64,000 nt of DNA from Streptosporangium carneum (GTDB taxonomy: Bacteria; Actinomycetota; Actinomycetes; Streptosporangiales; Streptosporangiaceae), in assembly GCF_027922005.1 (NCBI RefSeq), contig NZ_BSEV01000016.1, positions 124,001-188,000 on the forward strand, in the 5' to 3' direction. Positions 16,087 through 25,348 of this stretch are shown here, in pieces. The notes below the pieces were generated by a model. It worked only from the letters and a program-made list of their open reading frames with translations, did not search any database and was not told the origin of the DNA. The position numbers and the translations under genes are program-made. Numbering within the stretch: position 1 is the stretch's first letter; the number at the start of each line of letters is the position of its first letter.

Positions 16087-16149
16087 ATGAACGAGCGAGT
16101 CAGAAGGCCCGGCGCGGGCCACCAGAGGCTGATCGGGGAGATCGCATGA
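16087..16149 (+). CDS. Possible 20-aa leader peptide coupled to purU
   Basis: An ATG at 16087 preceded by GAGGGTGAAGG opens a 20-codon ORF whose TGA overlaps the purU start as ATGA. The peptide begins MNERVRRPGAGHQ and is basic. Overlap and SD suggest translational coupling or a regulatory upstream ORF. No run of a single amino acid codon is present, so a classical attenuator is unlikely. Could be chance. Confidence 0.35.
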   Translation: MNERVRRPGAGHQRLIGEIA

Positions 16150-17000
16150 GCCCCGGAGCCCAGTTCGTCCTGACGTTGTCCTGTCCGGACCGTCCCGGCG
16201 TGGTGGCCGCCGTCTCCGGTCTCCTGGCCCAGCGGGGATGCAACATCATCGAGAGCCAGCAGTTCGGAGACCCCGACTCCGCACGGTTCTTCATGCGGGT
16301 GCAGTTCTCCTCCCCGCTGCCCGACGCCGCGCTCCGCGAGGCCTTCGCCGCGCTCGCCCCCGACTTCGGCATGGACTTCAAGCTGCGCGACGTCGCGGTG
16401 AAGCCGCGCGTGCTGGTGATGGTCAGCAAGTTCGGCCACTGCCTCAACGACCTGCTCTACCGGACGCGCTCCGGCCTGCTCGACATCGAGATCGTCGGGG
16501 TGGTCTCCAACCATCCCGACCTGCGCCCGCTGACCCAGTCGTACGGCATCGACTATCACCACCTGCCGGTCACTCCGGAGACCAAGGCCAGGCAGGAGGC
16601 CGAGATCCTCGCCCTGGTCGACCACTATCAGGCCGACCTGGTGGTGCTCGCCCGCTACATGCAGGTGCTGTCGGAGGACCTCTGCGTCAAGCTGGCCGGG
16701 AACGTGATCAACATCCACCACTCGTTCCTGCCGTCGTTCAAGGGGGCCAAGCCGTACCACCAGGCCCACTCACGCGGTGTGAAGCTGATCGGAGCGACCG
16801 CCCACTACGTGACCGCGGCCCTCGACGAGGGCCCGATCATCGAGCAGGAGGTCGCCCGGGTCAACCACACCCACTCCGCCGAGGACCTGGCCGCCATCGG
16901 CCGCGACGTCGAGTGCCAGGCCCTGGCCCGTGCCGTACGGTGGCACACCGAGCAGCGCGTCCTCCTCGACGGGCACAAGACCATCGTCTTCCCCCGCTGA
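16146..17000 (+). CDS. purU: Formyltetrahydrofolate deformylase
   Basis: A 284-aa enzyme that hydrolyses 10-formyl-tetrahydrofolate to formate and tetrahydrofolate, balancing the one-carbon pool. Residues about 1-85 are the ACT-like regulatory domain (LSCPDRPGVVAAVSGLLAQRG). The rest is the formyl-transferase fold with the catalytic region NIHHSFLPSFKGAKPYHQA and ALDEGPIIEQEV, which carries the catalytic His and Asp. Length and order match PurU of other bacteria. The start overlaps a 20-codon upstream ORF. Confidence 0.96.
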   Translation: MSPGAQFVLTLSCPDRPGVVAAVSGLLAQRGCNIIESQQFGDPDSARFFMRVQFSSPLPDAALREAFAALAPDFGMDFKLRDVAVKPRVLVMVSKFGHCLNDLLYRTRSGLLDIEIVGVVSNHPDLRPLTQSYGIDYHHLPVTPETKARQEAEILALVDHYQADLVVLARYMQVLSEDLCVKLAGNVINIHHSFLPSFKGAKPYHQAHSRGVKLIGATAHYVTAALDEGPIIEQEVARVNHTHSAEDLAAIGRDVECQALARAVRWHTEQRVLLDGHKTIVFPR

Positions 17001-17073
17001 TCGAGGGCCTTCCGCGGGCGTGCGGAACCCGGTGACGGGACCGCACGCCCCTGCCGGGACCTGGGGTCGGCCG

Positions 17074-19146
17074 TCAGGCGGTCAGGCCCGTGTGGCCGGC
17101 GAGGAAGGTGAGCTGGTCGGCGGCGAGCTCGACGGTCTTGCTGACCGCGCGGGCGCCGTGACCGGCCTCGGCCTCGTTGCGCAGCAGGATCGGCCGCCCT
17201 GAGGCCTGCGCGTGCTGCAGCGCGGCGCACATCTTCCAGGCGTGCAGCGGGTGGACCCGGGTGTCCGACTGGAAGACGGTGAACAGCGTCGCAGGGTAGG
17301 ACACGCCCTCGCGGACGTGGTGGTAGGGCGAGTAGGAGTGCAGCCAGGCGAACTCCTCCGGCTTCTCCGCCGAGCCGTACTCGACGTTCCAGGTGGCGCC
17401 GAGGCCGAACAGCTCGTAGCGGATCATGTCGAGCAGCGGGGCCGAGCAGACGACCGCGGCGTACAGCTCGGGACGCTGGGTGAGGGCCGCGCCGACCAGG
17501 AGGCCTCCGTTCGAGCCGCCGGAGATGGCCAGCTGCGACGAGGTGGTGACACCGGTGGCGATGAGGTGCTCCGCCGCCGCGTGCAGGTCGTCGAAGACGT
17601 TCTGCTTGTTGGCGAGCATCCCCGCGCGGTGCCACTCCTCGCCCTGCTCGCCGCCGCCGCGCAGCTGGGCGATGGCGTAGGCGCCGCCGGCCTCGACCCA
17701 GGTCAGGATCGACGCGGAGTAGCCGGGGGTCATCGAGATGCCGAAACCGCCGTAGCCGTACAGGATGGTGGGGCGCGGGCCCTCGACGCCGGGCTTGGAG
17801 ATCACCAGCATGTGGACCTCGCTGCCGTCGGCGGAACGGTAGGTCACCTGCTCGGTGTCGACGGCGGGCACCTCGACGGCGCCGGGGGAGGAGGCCCACA
17901 GGGTCGTCTCGCCGGTGCGGGCGTCGTAGCGCTGGATGGTCGGCGGGGTGGTGTTGTCGGTGTAGCCGAACCAGGCCTCGTGGCCGCCCTCGGGACGCTC
18001 GACGATGCCGCCGATCGTGCCGAGCCCCGGCGTGGGCACCTCTCCGACGCGCTCGCCGGTCTCCAGGTCCTGAACGGTGATCTCGCTGATCGCGTGGCGG
18101 GTCCAGCCGACGAGCATGACCGGCCGCTCGAGGTCGTCGAGGATCGCGAAGTCCGTCAGCACGGCCTCGGGGTCCTGCGGGATCAGGTCGCGCCAGTGCT
18201 CGGCCTGGGGAGTGGCCGGATCCGTCACGCAGATCCGCGCGCGGGGGGCGTCCCTGTCGGTGAAGACGTAGAGTCTGCCGTCACGGCCGAAGTGCACCGC
18301 CGTCTGGGCGTCGACGCCCTCCTGGACGACCACCAGGTCCGGGGACTCCGGTGAGGAGGCCGACAGGTCGGCCACCCACAGGTCGTTGCGGGGCGCGGTC
18401 CCCCGGGAGGCCGAGATCTGCAGCCAGCGGCCGTCGCGGGAGACCGCGACGCCGTAGTAGTTGGTCTTCTCCATGCCGTCGCCGAAGATCAGGATGTCTT
18501 CCTCGGTCGAGGTGCCGACCCGGTGCAGGTAGACCCGGCGGTGGAACTGCTCCTCGCCCTCGGGCACCTCGATCGAGGGCAGCCTGCGCACGTAGTAGAA
18601 CGCCTTGCCACCTGGCAGCCACGCCACGGGGGAGTAACGGCAACGGTCGATCGGGCCTTCGATCCGGTCGCCGAAGGCGATGTCCATCAGATAGAGGCTT
18701 GACTCCTCGTCGCCGCCGACCGAGACCTGGTAGGCGAGCAGCCTGCCCTCCTTGTCGGGCTGCCAGGAGTCGAGCGTGGTCAGACCGCTGGGGTCGAGCT
18801 CCATCGGGTCGAGCAGCGCGCGCTCGGTGCCGTCCGGGTCGACGGTGTAGAGGACCGCGTGCTCCTGCTCGGGGGTGCGCCGCATGAACAGCCGCCGCTC
18901 ACCGCGCCAGACCGGAGCGCCGATCGAACCCGACCTCAGCAGTTCGGCGATCCGTGCTCTGAACGCCTCACGCCCGGGGAGCGCCCCGAGCTCGGCGGCG
19001 AACAGCTTCTCCTGCGCCGCCAGCCACTCCTCGGTCGCGGGACTCTCCTGGTCTTCCAGCCACCGGTAGGGGTCGGCGACGGGGACGCCGTGGAGCTCTT
19101 CGACGAGGTTGTCACGGCTGGCTGGCGGGTATGGCTGTCGGCTCAT
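17074..19146 (-). CDS. Prolyl oligopeptidase family serine peptidase (S9A)
   Basis: A 690-aa peptidase that would cut short proline-containing peptides. The N-terminus ([18 protein letters not shown]) and beta-propeller region match S9A prolyl oligopeptidases. The alpha/beta-hydrolase domain carries the serine in GGSNGG, the aspartate in [13 protein letters not shown] and the histidine in AEAGHGA. YGGFG in the oxyanion region is also present. There is no signal peptide, so it is probably cytoplasmic. It stands alone; a perfect 17-bp palindrome lies 55 bp upstream. Confidence 0.93.
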   Translation of the reverse strand: MSRQPYPPASRDNLVEELHGVPVADPYRWLEDQESPATEEWLAAQEKLFAAELGALPGREAFRARIAELLRSGSIGAPVWRGERRLFMRRTPEQEHAVLYTVDPDGTERALLDPMELDPSGLTTLDSWQPDKEGRLLAYQVSVGGDEESSLYLMDIAFGDRIEGPIDRCRYSPVAWLPGGKAFYYVRRLPSIEVPEGEEQFHRRVYLHRVGTSTEEDILIFGDGMEKTNYYGVAVSRDGRWLQISASRGTAPRNDLWVADLSASSPESPDLVVVQEGVDAQTAVHFGRDGRLYVFTDRDAPRARICVTDPATPQAEHWRDLIPQDPEAVLTDFAILDDLERPVMLVGWTRHAISEITVQDLETGERVGEVPTPGLGTIGGIVERPEGGHEAWFGYTDNTTPPTIQRYDARTGETTLWASSPGAVEVPAVDTEQVTYRSADGSEVHMLVISKPGVEGPRPTILYGYGGFGISMTPGYSASILTWVEAGGAYAIAQLRGGGEQGEEWHRAGMLANKQNVFDDLHAAAEHLIATGVTTSSQLAISGGSNGGLLVGAALTQRPELYAAVVCSAPLLDMIRYELFGLGATWNVEYGSAEKPEEFAWLHSYSPYHHVREGVSYPATLFTVFQSDTRVHPLHAWKMCAALQHAQASGRPILLRNEAEAGHGARAVSKTVELAADQLTFLAGHTGLTA

Positions 19147-19200
19147 GGCAGGAACCCTATGACCTCGGGGAGTCAAGTCGACGCCATTGCGCGAGCGGCG

Positions 19201-19217
19201 TATTCGATCTTCGAATA
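19201..19217. promoter_or_regulatory. Perfect palindrome in the 318-bp gap between S9 peptidase and HNH genes
   Basis: TATTCGA-TCT-TCGAATA has 7-bp arms and a 3-bp centre and sits in an AT-richer stretch (about 19195-19280). It is a typical operator size for a dimeric repressor. The rest of the gap holds a 24-codon ORF (19296-19370) of doubtful coding value and nothing else I can name. Confidence 0.4.
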
Positions 19218-19464
19218 GAGGAGTTAAAAACTGGTAATGCGGGCATAAAACGTACCAGGCGTCCCTCCAGTTATTTATGGGTGGCGGGAACGACGATGCA
19301 GAAGCCAAACTTGGTGGAGGACGGTGCCGTGGTGACCATCCGCTGGGCCGTCCGGCGGAGGTCCCTGTGACGGAAGCATCCGGGCCCCAGGAGGGGCCGC
19401 CAATCGGGGTACGCGCCTGCGTGCCCCCTCAGATGACGCGTCGCGCGGCGGGGAAGGCACGCTG

Positions 19465-19974
19465 ATGCGCCAAGTCCTGCTGTTGAACGCAACCTACGAA
19501 CCCCTGACCACTCTCTCCCTGCACCGCGCGGTCGTGCTGGTGCTCAGGGAGAAGGCGGACGTCGTGCACCGCGACGGGCGGGGCGCCGTGTTCCGCTCGG
19601 CGACCCGTACGCTCGACGTGCCGTCGGTGATCAGGCTGCGCCGATACGTCCGCATTCCCTACAGGTCACGGATTCCGCTGACGCGGACCGCGCTGATGCG
19701 CCGGGACGACTACCGGTGCGCCTACTGCGGTCAGAAGGCCGAGACCATCGACCACGTGATCCCGCGGTCGAGGGGAGGAACCCACACCTGGGAGAACTGC
19801 GTCGCCTCCTGCACGCCGTGCAACCACCGCAAGGCGGACCGGATGCTGGAGGAGCTGGGATGGACGCTGAACGTCGCCCCCGTGGTGCCACGGGGCGTCC
19901 ACTGGCGTCTGATCGGCGCGCACAACGTCGGAGACCCCCAGTGGGCGCCCTACCTCGAGGAGAGCGCCGCCTGA
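19465..19974 (+). CDS. HNH endonuclease family protein
   Basis: A 169-aa protein with a C-terminal HNH nuclease motif: zinc pair YRCAYCG, then ETIDHVIPRSRGGTHTWENCV with the catalytic DH and N, then the second zinc pair CTPCNHRKADR. The N-terminal 70 residues (LLNATYEPLTTLSLHRAVVLVL) are the extension conserved in actinobacterial housekeeping HNH proteins of unknown purpose. The start has GGGAAGG 7 nt upstream. It is not next to any phage gene, so a core DNA-repair or RNA-processing role is more likely than a mobile one. Confidence 0.88.
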   Translation: MRQVLLLNATYEPLTTLSLHRAVVLVLREKADVVHRDGRGAVFRSATRTLDVPSVIRLRRYVRIPYRSRIPLTRTALMRRDDYRCAYCGQKAETIDHVIPRSRGGTHTWENCVASCTPCNHRKADRMLEELGWTLNVAPVVPRGVHWRLIGAHNVGDPQWAPYLEESAA

Positions 19975-20042
19975 ACACCCTGGTGCTCATGACGTGCCCG
20001 TGACGGTGTGATATCCGGTCGCCCCGGCGCTGTCCGTGTCTG

Positions 20043-20048
20043 CACAAT
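20043..20048 (+). promoter_or_regulatory. Leaderless -10 box
   Basis: CACAAT ends 6 nt before the ATG at 20055, and no SD is present. This spacing is that of a leaderless transcript. Confidence 0.35.
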
Positions 20049-20054
20049 CAGTGC

Positions 20055-20876
20055 ATGAGATGGACTTTCACCTCCGATCCCGAGGTGTACGCCGGGGCGG
20101 CGGAGCCGTGGTTGCTGCGCGACCCGGTGCACAACACGACCCTGCTCACCATCCTGCGCGCGGTCCGGGGCGGTCTGTGGGGCGACGACCTGCTCATGGG
20201 ATGGGCGGAGCACGAGGGGGAGACCGTCGCCGCGGCTCTCCAGACGCCGCCTCATCCCCTGCTGCTCGCCGACATGCCCGCGGAGGCCGTCCGCGAGCTG
20301 GCCACCGTGCTCATCGAGGCCGAACGCGGGATACCCGGCGTCAGGGGACAGGTGGCCCTCGCCGAGGCGTTCACGGACGCCTGGTGGCGCAACGAGGCCG
20401 AGCGCCGCTGCGAGCGCCTCTACCGCCTCGACGCGCTCCTCCCGCCGGACCCCGCCCCCGAGGGCGCCGCCCGTACGGCGGGCATGGACGATCTCGAACT
20501 GCTGGTCGAGTGGAGTCAGGCGTTCCAGGCCGAGACGGAGGGCCACACTCCCCTCGACCTGACCCCGCTGATCGCCAGCAGGATAGGCAGGCGCGAGCTG
20601 GTCCTGTGGGAGGTCGAAGGACGGCCCGTCGCCCACGCCGGGGCCTCCGCGCCGATCGCGGGCATGTCGCGCGTCGGCCCGGTCTACACACCCCCGCGGG
20701 AGCGCAGGAAGGGGTACGGCGCGGCGGCGACCCACGCCGTCACGGCCAAGGCGCGGGCGGACGGGGCCGAGGAGGTGCTGCTCTTCACCGACCTGGCCAA
20801 CCCCACGTCCAACTCGATCTACCAGACGATCGGCTATCGTCCCGTCGCCGACTACGCCTCCATCACCTTCGACTGA
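20055..20876 (+). CDS. GNAT-family N-acetyltransferase, two-domain
   Basis: A 273-aa protein. The C-terminal half contains the acetyl-CoA loop RVGPVYTPPRERRKGYGAA followed by FTDLANPTSNSIYQTIGYRPVADY, a clear GNAT core. The N-terminal half is a degenerate GNAT-like or accessory domain, common in actinobacterial proteins of this length. Substrate unknown. It is flanked by the HNH gene and by tandem repeats. Confidence 0.85.
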   Translation: MRWTFTSDPEVYAGAAEPWLLRDPVHNTTLLTILRAVRGGLWGDDLLMGWAEHEGETVAAALQTPPHPLLLADMPAEAVRELATVLIEAERGIPGVRGQVALAEAFTDAWWRNEAERRCERLYRLDALLPPDPAPEGAARTAGMDDLELLVEWSQAFQAETEGHTPLDLTPLIASRIGRRELVLWEVEGRPVAHAGASAPIAGMSRVGPVYTPPRERRKGYGAAATHAVTAKARADGAEEVLLFTDLANPTSNSIYQTIGYRPVADYASITFD

Positions 20877-20918
20877 GCGACGCTCTCGTTCACGGAACCC
20901 CGGCGGGGAGGCTGCCTC

Positions 20919-21104
20919 CCGAGTGACCGGGGCGGTCCGCGGGGCTCTCACCGTGCCCGAGGCGCTTTCCCGTGGACGGCCGAAGGCGCTTTCCCGCCGA
21001 GTGACCGGGCGGTTCGCGAGGTTCCCACCCGTGTCCGAGGCGCTTTCCCGCCGAGTGATCCGGGCGGCCCATGGGCCCTCGCCCGTGCCTGAGGCACCCG
21101 TGCC
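20919..21104. repeat. Degenerate tandem repeats, unit 54 bp
   Basis: A unit beginning CCGAGTGACCGGGCGG and ending GAGGCGCTTTCCCG starts at 20919, 20997 and 21051. The last two are exactly 54 bp apart; the first carries an extra 24-bp copy of the GGCGCTTTCCCG end. The repeats fill the gap between the acetyltransferase gene and the FmdB gene. They show no spacer/repeat alternation, so they are not CRISPR. Confidence 0.6.
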
Positions 21105-21123
21105 CGGGACGGCCTCGGCTGGG

Positions 21124-21129
21124 TACCCT
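21124..21129 (+). promoter_or_regulatory. Leaderless -10 box
   Basis: TACCCT ends 7 nt before the ATG at 21137, with no SD in between. Confidence 0.35.
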
Positions 21130-21136
21130 GTTCTCC

Positions 21137-21358
21137 ATGCCGCGTTATGACTTCCGCTGCCGCGCCTGCGGATCGACCTTCGAACTCTCCCGTCCGATGG
21201 CCAGGTCCGGAGACCCGGCCCTCTGCCCGCAGGGCCACGACGACACCGTCAAACTGCTGTCCACGGTCGCCGTGACGGGAGCCTCGGGAGGCGCCGCGCC
21301 TCGTCCCGCCGCCGGCGGTGGTGGCGGTGGCTGTTGCGGAGGCGGCTGCTGCGGATAG
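21137..21358 (+). CDS. FmdB-family zinc ribbon protein
   Basis: A 73-aa protein beginning MPRYDFRCRACGSTFEL, the FmdB/CxxC_CXXC_SSSS zinc-ribbon signature, with the second metal pair at CPQGHDDTVKLLSTV. The tail is glycine-rich and ends in two CC clusters (GGCCGGGCCG), which may add metal ligands. Family members occur across actinobacteria; their role is unsettled but regulatory or folding functions are suggested. The start is leaderless. Confidence 0.85.
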   Translation: MPRYDFRCRACGSTFELSRPMARSGDPALCPQGHDDTVKLLSTVAVTGASGGAAPRPAAGGGGGGCCGGGCCG

Positions 21359-21478
21359 ACCCCTGAGAAACCACTGCCCGCGGCACGACTTCGCGCCGCG
21401 GGACCGTGGTCGGAGGGGAAGACGGCTCAAGGTCGCCTCAGCGACGGTCGCACCGGCCGGGCGGGCCGGGTGGAGAGA

Positions 21479-21988
21479 CTATGCGGCCGCCACGCGGCCC
21501 TGGAGGGTGGCGCGCTTGCCCTGGAAGGGCAGGAAGTTGTCGGCGCGGTGCGGTCTGGCGGGGATGAAGGTCGGTTCGGTGGCCACGATCCGGTCGAACC
21601 GGAAGGCGCGGATCGCGCCGCGCAGGCGGCACATTCCCACGAGGTACCAGTAGTCGCGGTGCACCATGCACGTCACCGGGTCGACGTCGCGCACGGTGAC
21701 CCGTCCCGACACGTCCTGGTAGTGCAGCTGGACCACGAGCCGGGAGGTGATGGCGTTGGCGATGGTCCTGGCCCGGTCGGCGACGGGGGCGGGCATCGGC
21801 TCCGTCAGGGTCGCGAGCGTGGTGGAGATGATCTCGTCGTCGAGCTCCATGTGCTCGAACGCGTGCCGCAGGCCGCTGCGGGCGGTGGTGGCCTGCGGGC
21901 CCGAGCCCAGGTGTGCCAGGGACAGGGCGAGGGCGGCGATCTCGGCGGTCGTCAAAGGGCTGGTGGAGGGCTTCATGACGTTGGCCAT
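21479..21988 (-). CDS. WYL-domain protein lacking an HTH domain
   Basis: A 169-aa protein whose C-terminal half is a WYL ligand-sensing domain (LHYQDVSGRVTVRDVDPV, then DYWYLVGMCRLRGAIRAFRFDRI). The segment LTTAEIAALALSLAHLG corresponds to the linker that normally follows the winged HTH of YafY-type regulators, but the HTH itself is absent. The upstream DNA is a palindrome and shows no missing HTH in any frame, so the protein is short by design or an old truncation. TACCAT ends 6 nt before the ATG at 21988, suggesting a leaderless start. It may act as a sensor or partner protein. Confidence 0.75.
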   Translation of the reverse strand: MANVMKPSTSPLTTAEIAALALSLAHLGSGPQATTARSGLRHAFEHMELDDEIISTTLATLTEPMPAPVADRARTIANAITSRLVVQLHYQDVSGRVTVRDVDPVTCMVHRDYWYLVGMCRLRGAIRAFRFDRIVATEPTFIPARPHRADNFLPFQGKRATLQGRVAAA

Positions 21989-22039
21989 ACTCATATGGTA
22001 TTGACGACCACTGACATTTTTCGAACTTCCTGTCGGATA

Positions 22040-22094
22040 CAGCACGCTTCCCTGTCGGACACGGCGCCGCCGTGTCCGACAGGGAAGCGTGCTG
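22040..22094. terminator. Perfect 55-bp palindrome downstream of ilvD
   Basis: The left arm starts at 22040 with CAGCACGCTTCCCTG and the right arm ends at 22094 with its exact complement; the 27-bp arms match without error around one central base. It lies 11 bp after the ilvD stop codon on the minus strand and before the WYL gene. Its transcript would fold into a 26-bp hairpin, so a terminator is the likely role, though no U-tract follows and its length is exceptional. Confidence 0.65.
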
Positions 22095-22104
22095 ACCGGG
22101 AGGC

Positions 22105-23943
22105 TCAGCGGGAGAGCTGGGACAGGTCCCGTGAGGCGCCGGTCGAGGCCGAGGTGGTCAGCGCGGCGTAGGCCTGCAGCGCGGCGCTCACCGGGCGGTG
22201 ACGGTCGCGAGGGCGGTAGCCGCCCAGCTCGGTCACGAGGCGCTCGCGCCGGGCCGCGAGCTCCTCCTCGGAGACCTTCAGCTCGATCGAACGGCCGGGG
22301 ATGTCGATCTCGACGAGATCGCCGTCCTCGACCAGGGCGATGGTGCCGCCCTCGGCCGCCTCGGGGGAGGCGTGCCCGATGGAGAGGCCGCTCGTGCCGC
22401 CGGAGAAGCGGCCGTCGGTGACCAGCGCGCAGACCTTGCCCAGGCCCTTGCCCTTCAGGAACGAGGTGGGGTACAGCATCTCCTGCATGCCGGGCCCGCC
22501 CTTCGGGCCCTCGTAGCGGATGACCACGACGTCGCCGGCCTTGACCTTGTTGTTCAGGATGCCCTCGACCGCGTCGTCCTGGGACTCGAAGACCACTGCG
22601 GGCCCGGAGAACCTCCAGATCGACTCGTCGACCCCGGCCGTCTTGACGATGCAGCCCTCGGTGGCGATGTTGCCGTAGAGGACGGCCAGGCCGCCGTCAC
22701 GGGTGTACGCGTGCTCGGAGTCGCGCACGCAGCCCTCGGACCGGTCGAGGTCCAGGGACTCCCAGCGGGCCTCCTGGGAGTAGGGCTTGACGGTGCGGAC
22801 GTTGCCGGGGGCGGCGTGCCACAGCTCGACCGCCTCGGGCAGCACGCTCGCGGAGCAGGGGTCCCAGGCGTCGATGTAGTCGCCGATCGTGCCGCCGTTG
22901 ACCGTGTGCGCGTCGCGGTGGATCAGGCCCGCCCGGTCGAGCTCGCCGAGGATGGCGGGGATGCCGCCCGCGCGGTGGACGTCCTCCACGTGGTACTTCG
23001 CGGTCGCGGGAGCGACCTTGCACAGGCACGGCACACGCAGCGAGATCTCGTTGATCTCCTTGAGGCCGAAGTCGACCCCGGCCTCGCGCGCCGCGGCGAG
23101 GATGTGCAGGATCGTGTTGGTCGAGCCGCCCATCGCCACGTCCAGGGCCATGGCGTTCTCGAACGCGTCCTTGGTGGCGACGCTGCGCGGCAGGACCGAC
23201 TCGTCGTCCTGCTCGTAGTAGCGGCGGGTGATCTCCACCAGCTGTCGCCCCGCGTCCTGGAACAGCTTCTTGCGCGCCTTGTGCGTGGCGAGGATCGTGC
23301 CGTTGCCCGGCAGTGCCAGGCCGATGGCCTCGGCGAGGCAGTTCATCGAGTTGGCGGTGAACATGCCGCTGCACGAACCGCAGGTCGGGCAGGCGCTCTC
23401 CTCCATCTCGAGCAGCTCGGCGTCGGAGACGCTGTCGTCGGCGGAGGCGATCATCGGGTCGATCAGGTCGAGCTTGCGGCCCGGAGTCTTGCCCGCCTCC
23501 ATCGGCCCGCCGGAGACGAAGACCGTGGGGATGTTGAGCCTGAACGCCGCCAGCAGCATGCCAGGGGTGATCTTGTCGCAGTTGGAGACGCAGATCAGCG
23601 CGTCGGCGCAGTGCGCGTTCACCATGTACTCGACCGCGTCCGCGATCAGCTCGCGGCTGGGCAGCGAGTAGAGCATGCCGCCGTGGCCCATCGCGATGCC
23701 GTCGTCGACCGCGATCGTGTTGAACTCGCGCGGGATCGCGCCCGCCTCCCTGATCGCGCCGGCGACCACGTCGCCGACCTCGCGGAGGTGGACGTGCCCG
23801 GGGACGAACTGGGTGAAGCTGTTGGCCACCGCGATGATCGGTTTGCCGAAGTCACCGCCTTCTACGCCCGTCGCCCGGAGCAGGGCCCGGGCACCGGCCA
23901 TGTTCCTGCCGTGAGTGACCGTACGAGACCTGAGGGCGGGCAT
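22105..23943 (-). CDS. ilvD: Dihydroxy-acid dehydratase
   Basis: A 612-aa iron-sulfur enzyme that dehydrates 2,3-dihydroxy-isovalerate and 2,3-dihydroxy-3-methylvalerate in valine and isoleucine synthesis. Cluster cysteines are in [12 protein letters not shown] and [16 protein letters not shown], and the N-terminus [21 protein letters not shown] is that of the long (EDD/IlvD type I) form. The segment [14 protein letters not shown] is the C-terminal family signature. Length is standard. It is not clustered with other ilv genes. Confidence 0.97.
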   Translation of the reverse strand: MPALRSRTVTHGRNMAGARALLRATGVEGGDFGKPIIAVANSFTQFVPGHVHLREVGDVVAGAIREAGAIPREFNTIAVDDGIAMGHGGMLYSLPSRELIADAVEYMVNAHCADALICVSNCDKITPGMLLAAFRLNIPTVFVSGGPMEAGKTPGRKLDLIDPMIASADDSVSDAELLEMEESACPTCGSCSGMFTANSMNCLAEAIGLALPGNGTILATHKARKKLFQDAGRQLVEITRRYYEQDDESVLPRSVATKDAFENAMALDVAMGGSTNTILHILAAAREAGVDFGLKEINEISLRVPCLCKVAPATAKYHVEDVHRAGGIPAILGELDRAGLIHRDAHTVNGGTIGDYIDAWDPCSASVLPEAVELWHAAPGNVRTVKPYSQEARWESLDLDRSEGCVRDSEHAYTRDGGLAVLYGNIATEGCIVKTAGVDESIWRFSGPAVVFESQDDAVEGILNNKVKAGDVVVIRYEGPKGGPGMQEMLYPTSFLKGKGLGKVCALVTDGRFSGGTSGLSIGHASPEAAEGGTIALVEDGDLVEIDIPGRSIELKVSEEELAARRERLVTELGGYRPRDRHRPVSAALQAYAALTTSASTGASRDLSQLSR

Positions 23944-24177
23944 GAGGCTTCTCCCATCATCGAAACCGTGTCCTCAAATGGTACGGCCATCGCCCGGTGC
24001 GTGAGACGTGCGTCCACGGCGCGAGATGGGAGTGCGGTGACCTCGGGGACGTGGTCGGGTGGGATTGGACGGGATGACGCGACGCCCTCCCGGGCGGGCG
24101 GCGAGCCGCGGCCGCGGGAACGGCGACGTGGCGGCGGCACGGGCCGCCGCCACGGATCCGGCCGGGGCGCCGCGAGG

Positions 24178-25011
24178 TCAGGGCTCGGGATAACGCGCGG
24201 GGAGAACCCGCTCGGCGACCTCGTAGATCTCCTCGATCTCGGCGTCGGTGAGTGACCGTTCGCGCTTGGTGATCCATTTACGGACACGGCTGCCGTCGAA
24301 AACGTCGACCTCGCGGACGGTGAGCACCTTCCAGGGGATCGCCGGGCCGTAGATCGCCAGGGACGGGATGATCGTGACCTCGCGGCCGAGCGCCTCGCCG
24401 ATCAGCTCGGAAGCCCTGGACGCCTCCCAGCGCGCCTCGTCGAGACGGGGCTTCTGGTTGAACGGGCCGTGGAACAGCTTGCGGTGCGACTGGACGCGGA
24501 CCGGCAGGCGCTTGTCCCATTTCTCCGAGTCGACGGCGTACACCCCGGTCGGGCCCACGACCAGGTGGTCGATCTGGGCCTCGCTCTCGGGGATCGCGCG
24601 GGCGTGCAGGCTGCGGTAGCCGCCTCGCTCCAGCCTCTTGAGCTGGGCCTCGGTCTGGCGCTCCGCGACCGAGGCGCGCCGCCACGCGGGCACGGTCGAG
24701 TAGGTGCGGGCACGCAGCACCGTGTCGACGATCGCGCCCAGCACCGCGCAGGTGAGGCCGAGCCGCCAGCTGGAGAACAGGATGCCGCCGACCACCCCCG
24801 CGGCGACCGCCACCAGAACGCGTCGCCTGAGGTGGCCGTACCTGGGATCGTCGAGCAGGGCGCGCAGGGAAGCACGCTCGACGGGCGCGTACTCGGACGC
24901 GGGTGTGGCGGGTCGAGACGTCGGCCTGTCCTCGGCCGGTCGGTCGCTGACCCAAATAGGTGACGTAGTGTTACCGTCTTCTGGTGCCTGACCGGAATCC
25001 ACGTAACTCAC
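24178..25011 (-). CDS. NERD-domain membrane protein
   Basis: A 277-aa protein. A polar N-terminus of about 65 residues leads to one or two membrane segments (VLVAVAAGVVGGILF, then LGLTCAVLGAIVDTVL). The C-terminal half is a NERD (nuclease-related) domain: QIDHLVVGPTGVYAVDSEKWDK has the D and E-x-K residues of the restriction-endonuclease-like core. NERD proteins are linked to DNA processing, but many actinobacterial ones are membrane-attached and uncharacterised. GTG start. The 337-bp gap upstream is AT-rich. Confidence 0.85.
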   Translation of the reverse strand: MSYVDSGQAPEDGNTTSPIWVSDRPAEDRPTSRPATPASEYAPVERASLRALLDDPRYGHLRRRVLVAVAAGVVGGILFSSWRLGLTCAVLGAIVDTVLRARTYSTVPAWRRASVAERQTEAQLKRLERGGYRSLHARAIPESEAQIDHLVVGPTGVYAVDSEKWDKRLPVRVQSHRKLFHGPFNQKPRLDEARWEASRASELIGEALGREVTIIPSLAIYGPAIPWKVLTVREVDVFDGSRVRKWITKRERSLTDAEIEEIYEVAERVLPARYPEP

Positions 25012-25348
25012 CGTAGCTGACGTCCGTGTGGGTGCCTAGTATTGCGTTTCTCATACTTTTGTGACCGCCGCTATCCGCTTGACGCTCCGCTGAACCGGGT
25101 ATGTTCTTTGTTTCTCTCTAGACAACTCGGATTCCTTCGCGCCTTTCCGCGCGGGGCGTGGGCCACGTGAGCGATCTTATCGCCCCGGGAAACGCCGCAC
25201 CCGCGTAACGCGGGAGAAGCCCTGCCCGCGTGACAGGTGAAGGCCGCCCCTCGTGCCACGCCATGTCCCCCAGCGCCATGTCCGGGGAGCGCGGGCCTGG
25301 TCAGGGGCCGCTCTCGACGGGCCCGCCGCGCCGACTTACCGTGGAGCT
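25012..25348. other. 337-bp divergent intergenic region
   Basis: No gene is visible. The part at 25030-25130 is AT-rich. On the plus strand TTGACG (25079-25084) and TATGTT (25100-25105) could form a promoter with a short 15-bp spacer. On the minus strand AATACT (25043-25038) could be a -10 for the NERD gene. The rest is GC-rich leader sequence. Confidence 0.4.

Noticed and set aside
19296-19370. A 24-codon ORF starting MQKPNLVEDGAVV
   Set aside because: No convincing SD and no terminator or promoter of its own; kept only as a remark in the intergenic entry.
20919-21104. CRISPR array
   Set aside because: Repeats are contiguous and diverged, with no unique spacers and no cas genes.
22198-24255. 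A 685-codon open frame on the plus strand across ilvD
   Set aside because: It is the antisense frame of ilvD, whose Fe-S motifs and length are unambiguous; GC-rich third positions keep the other strand open.
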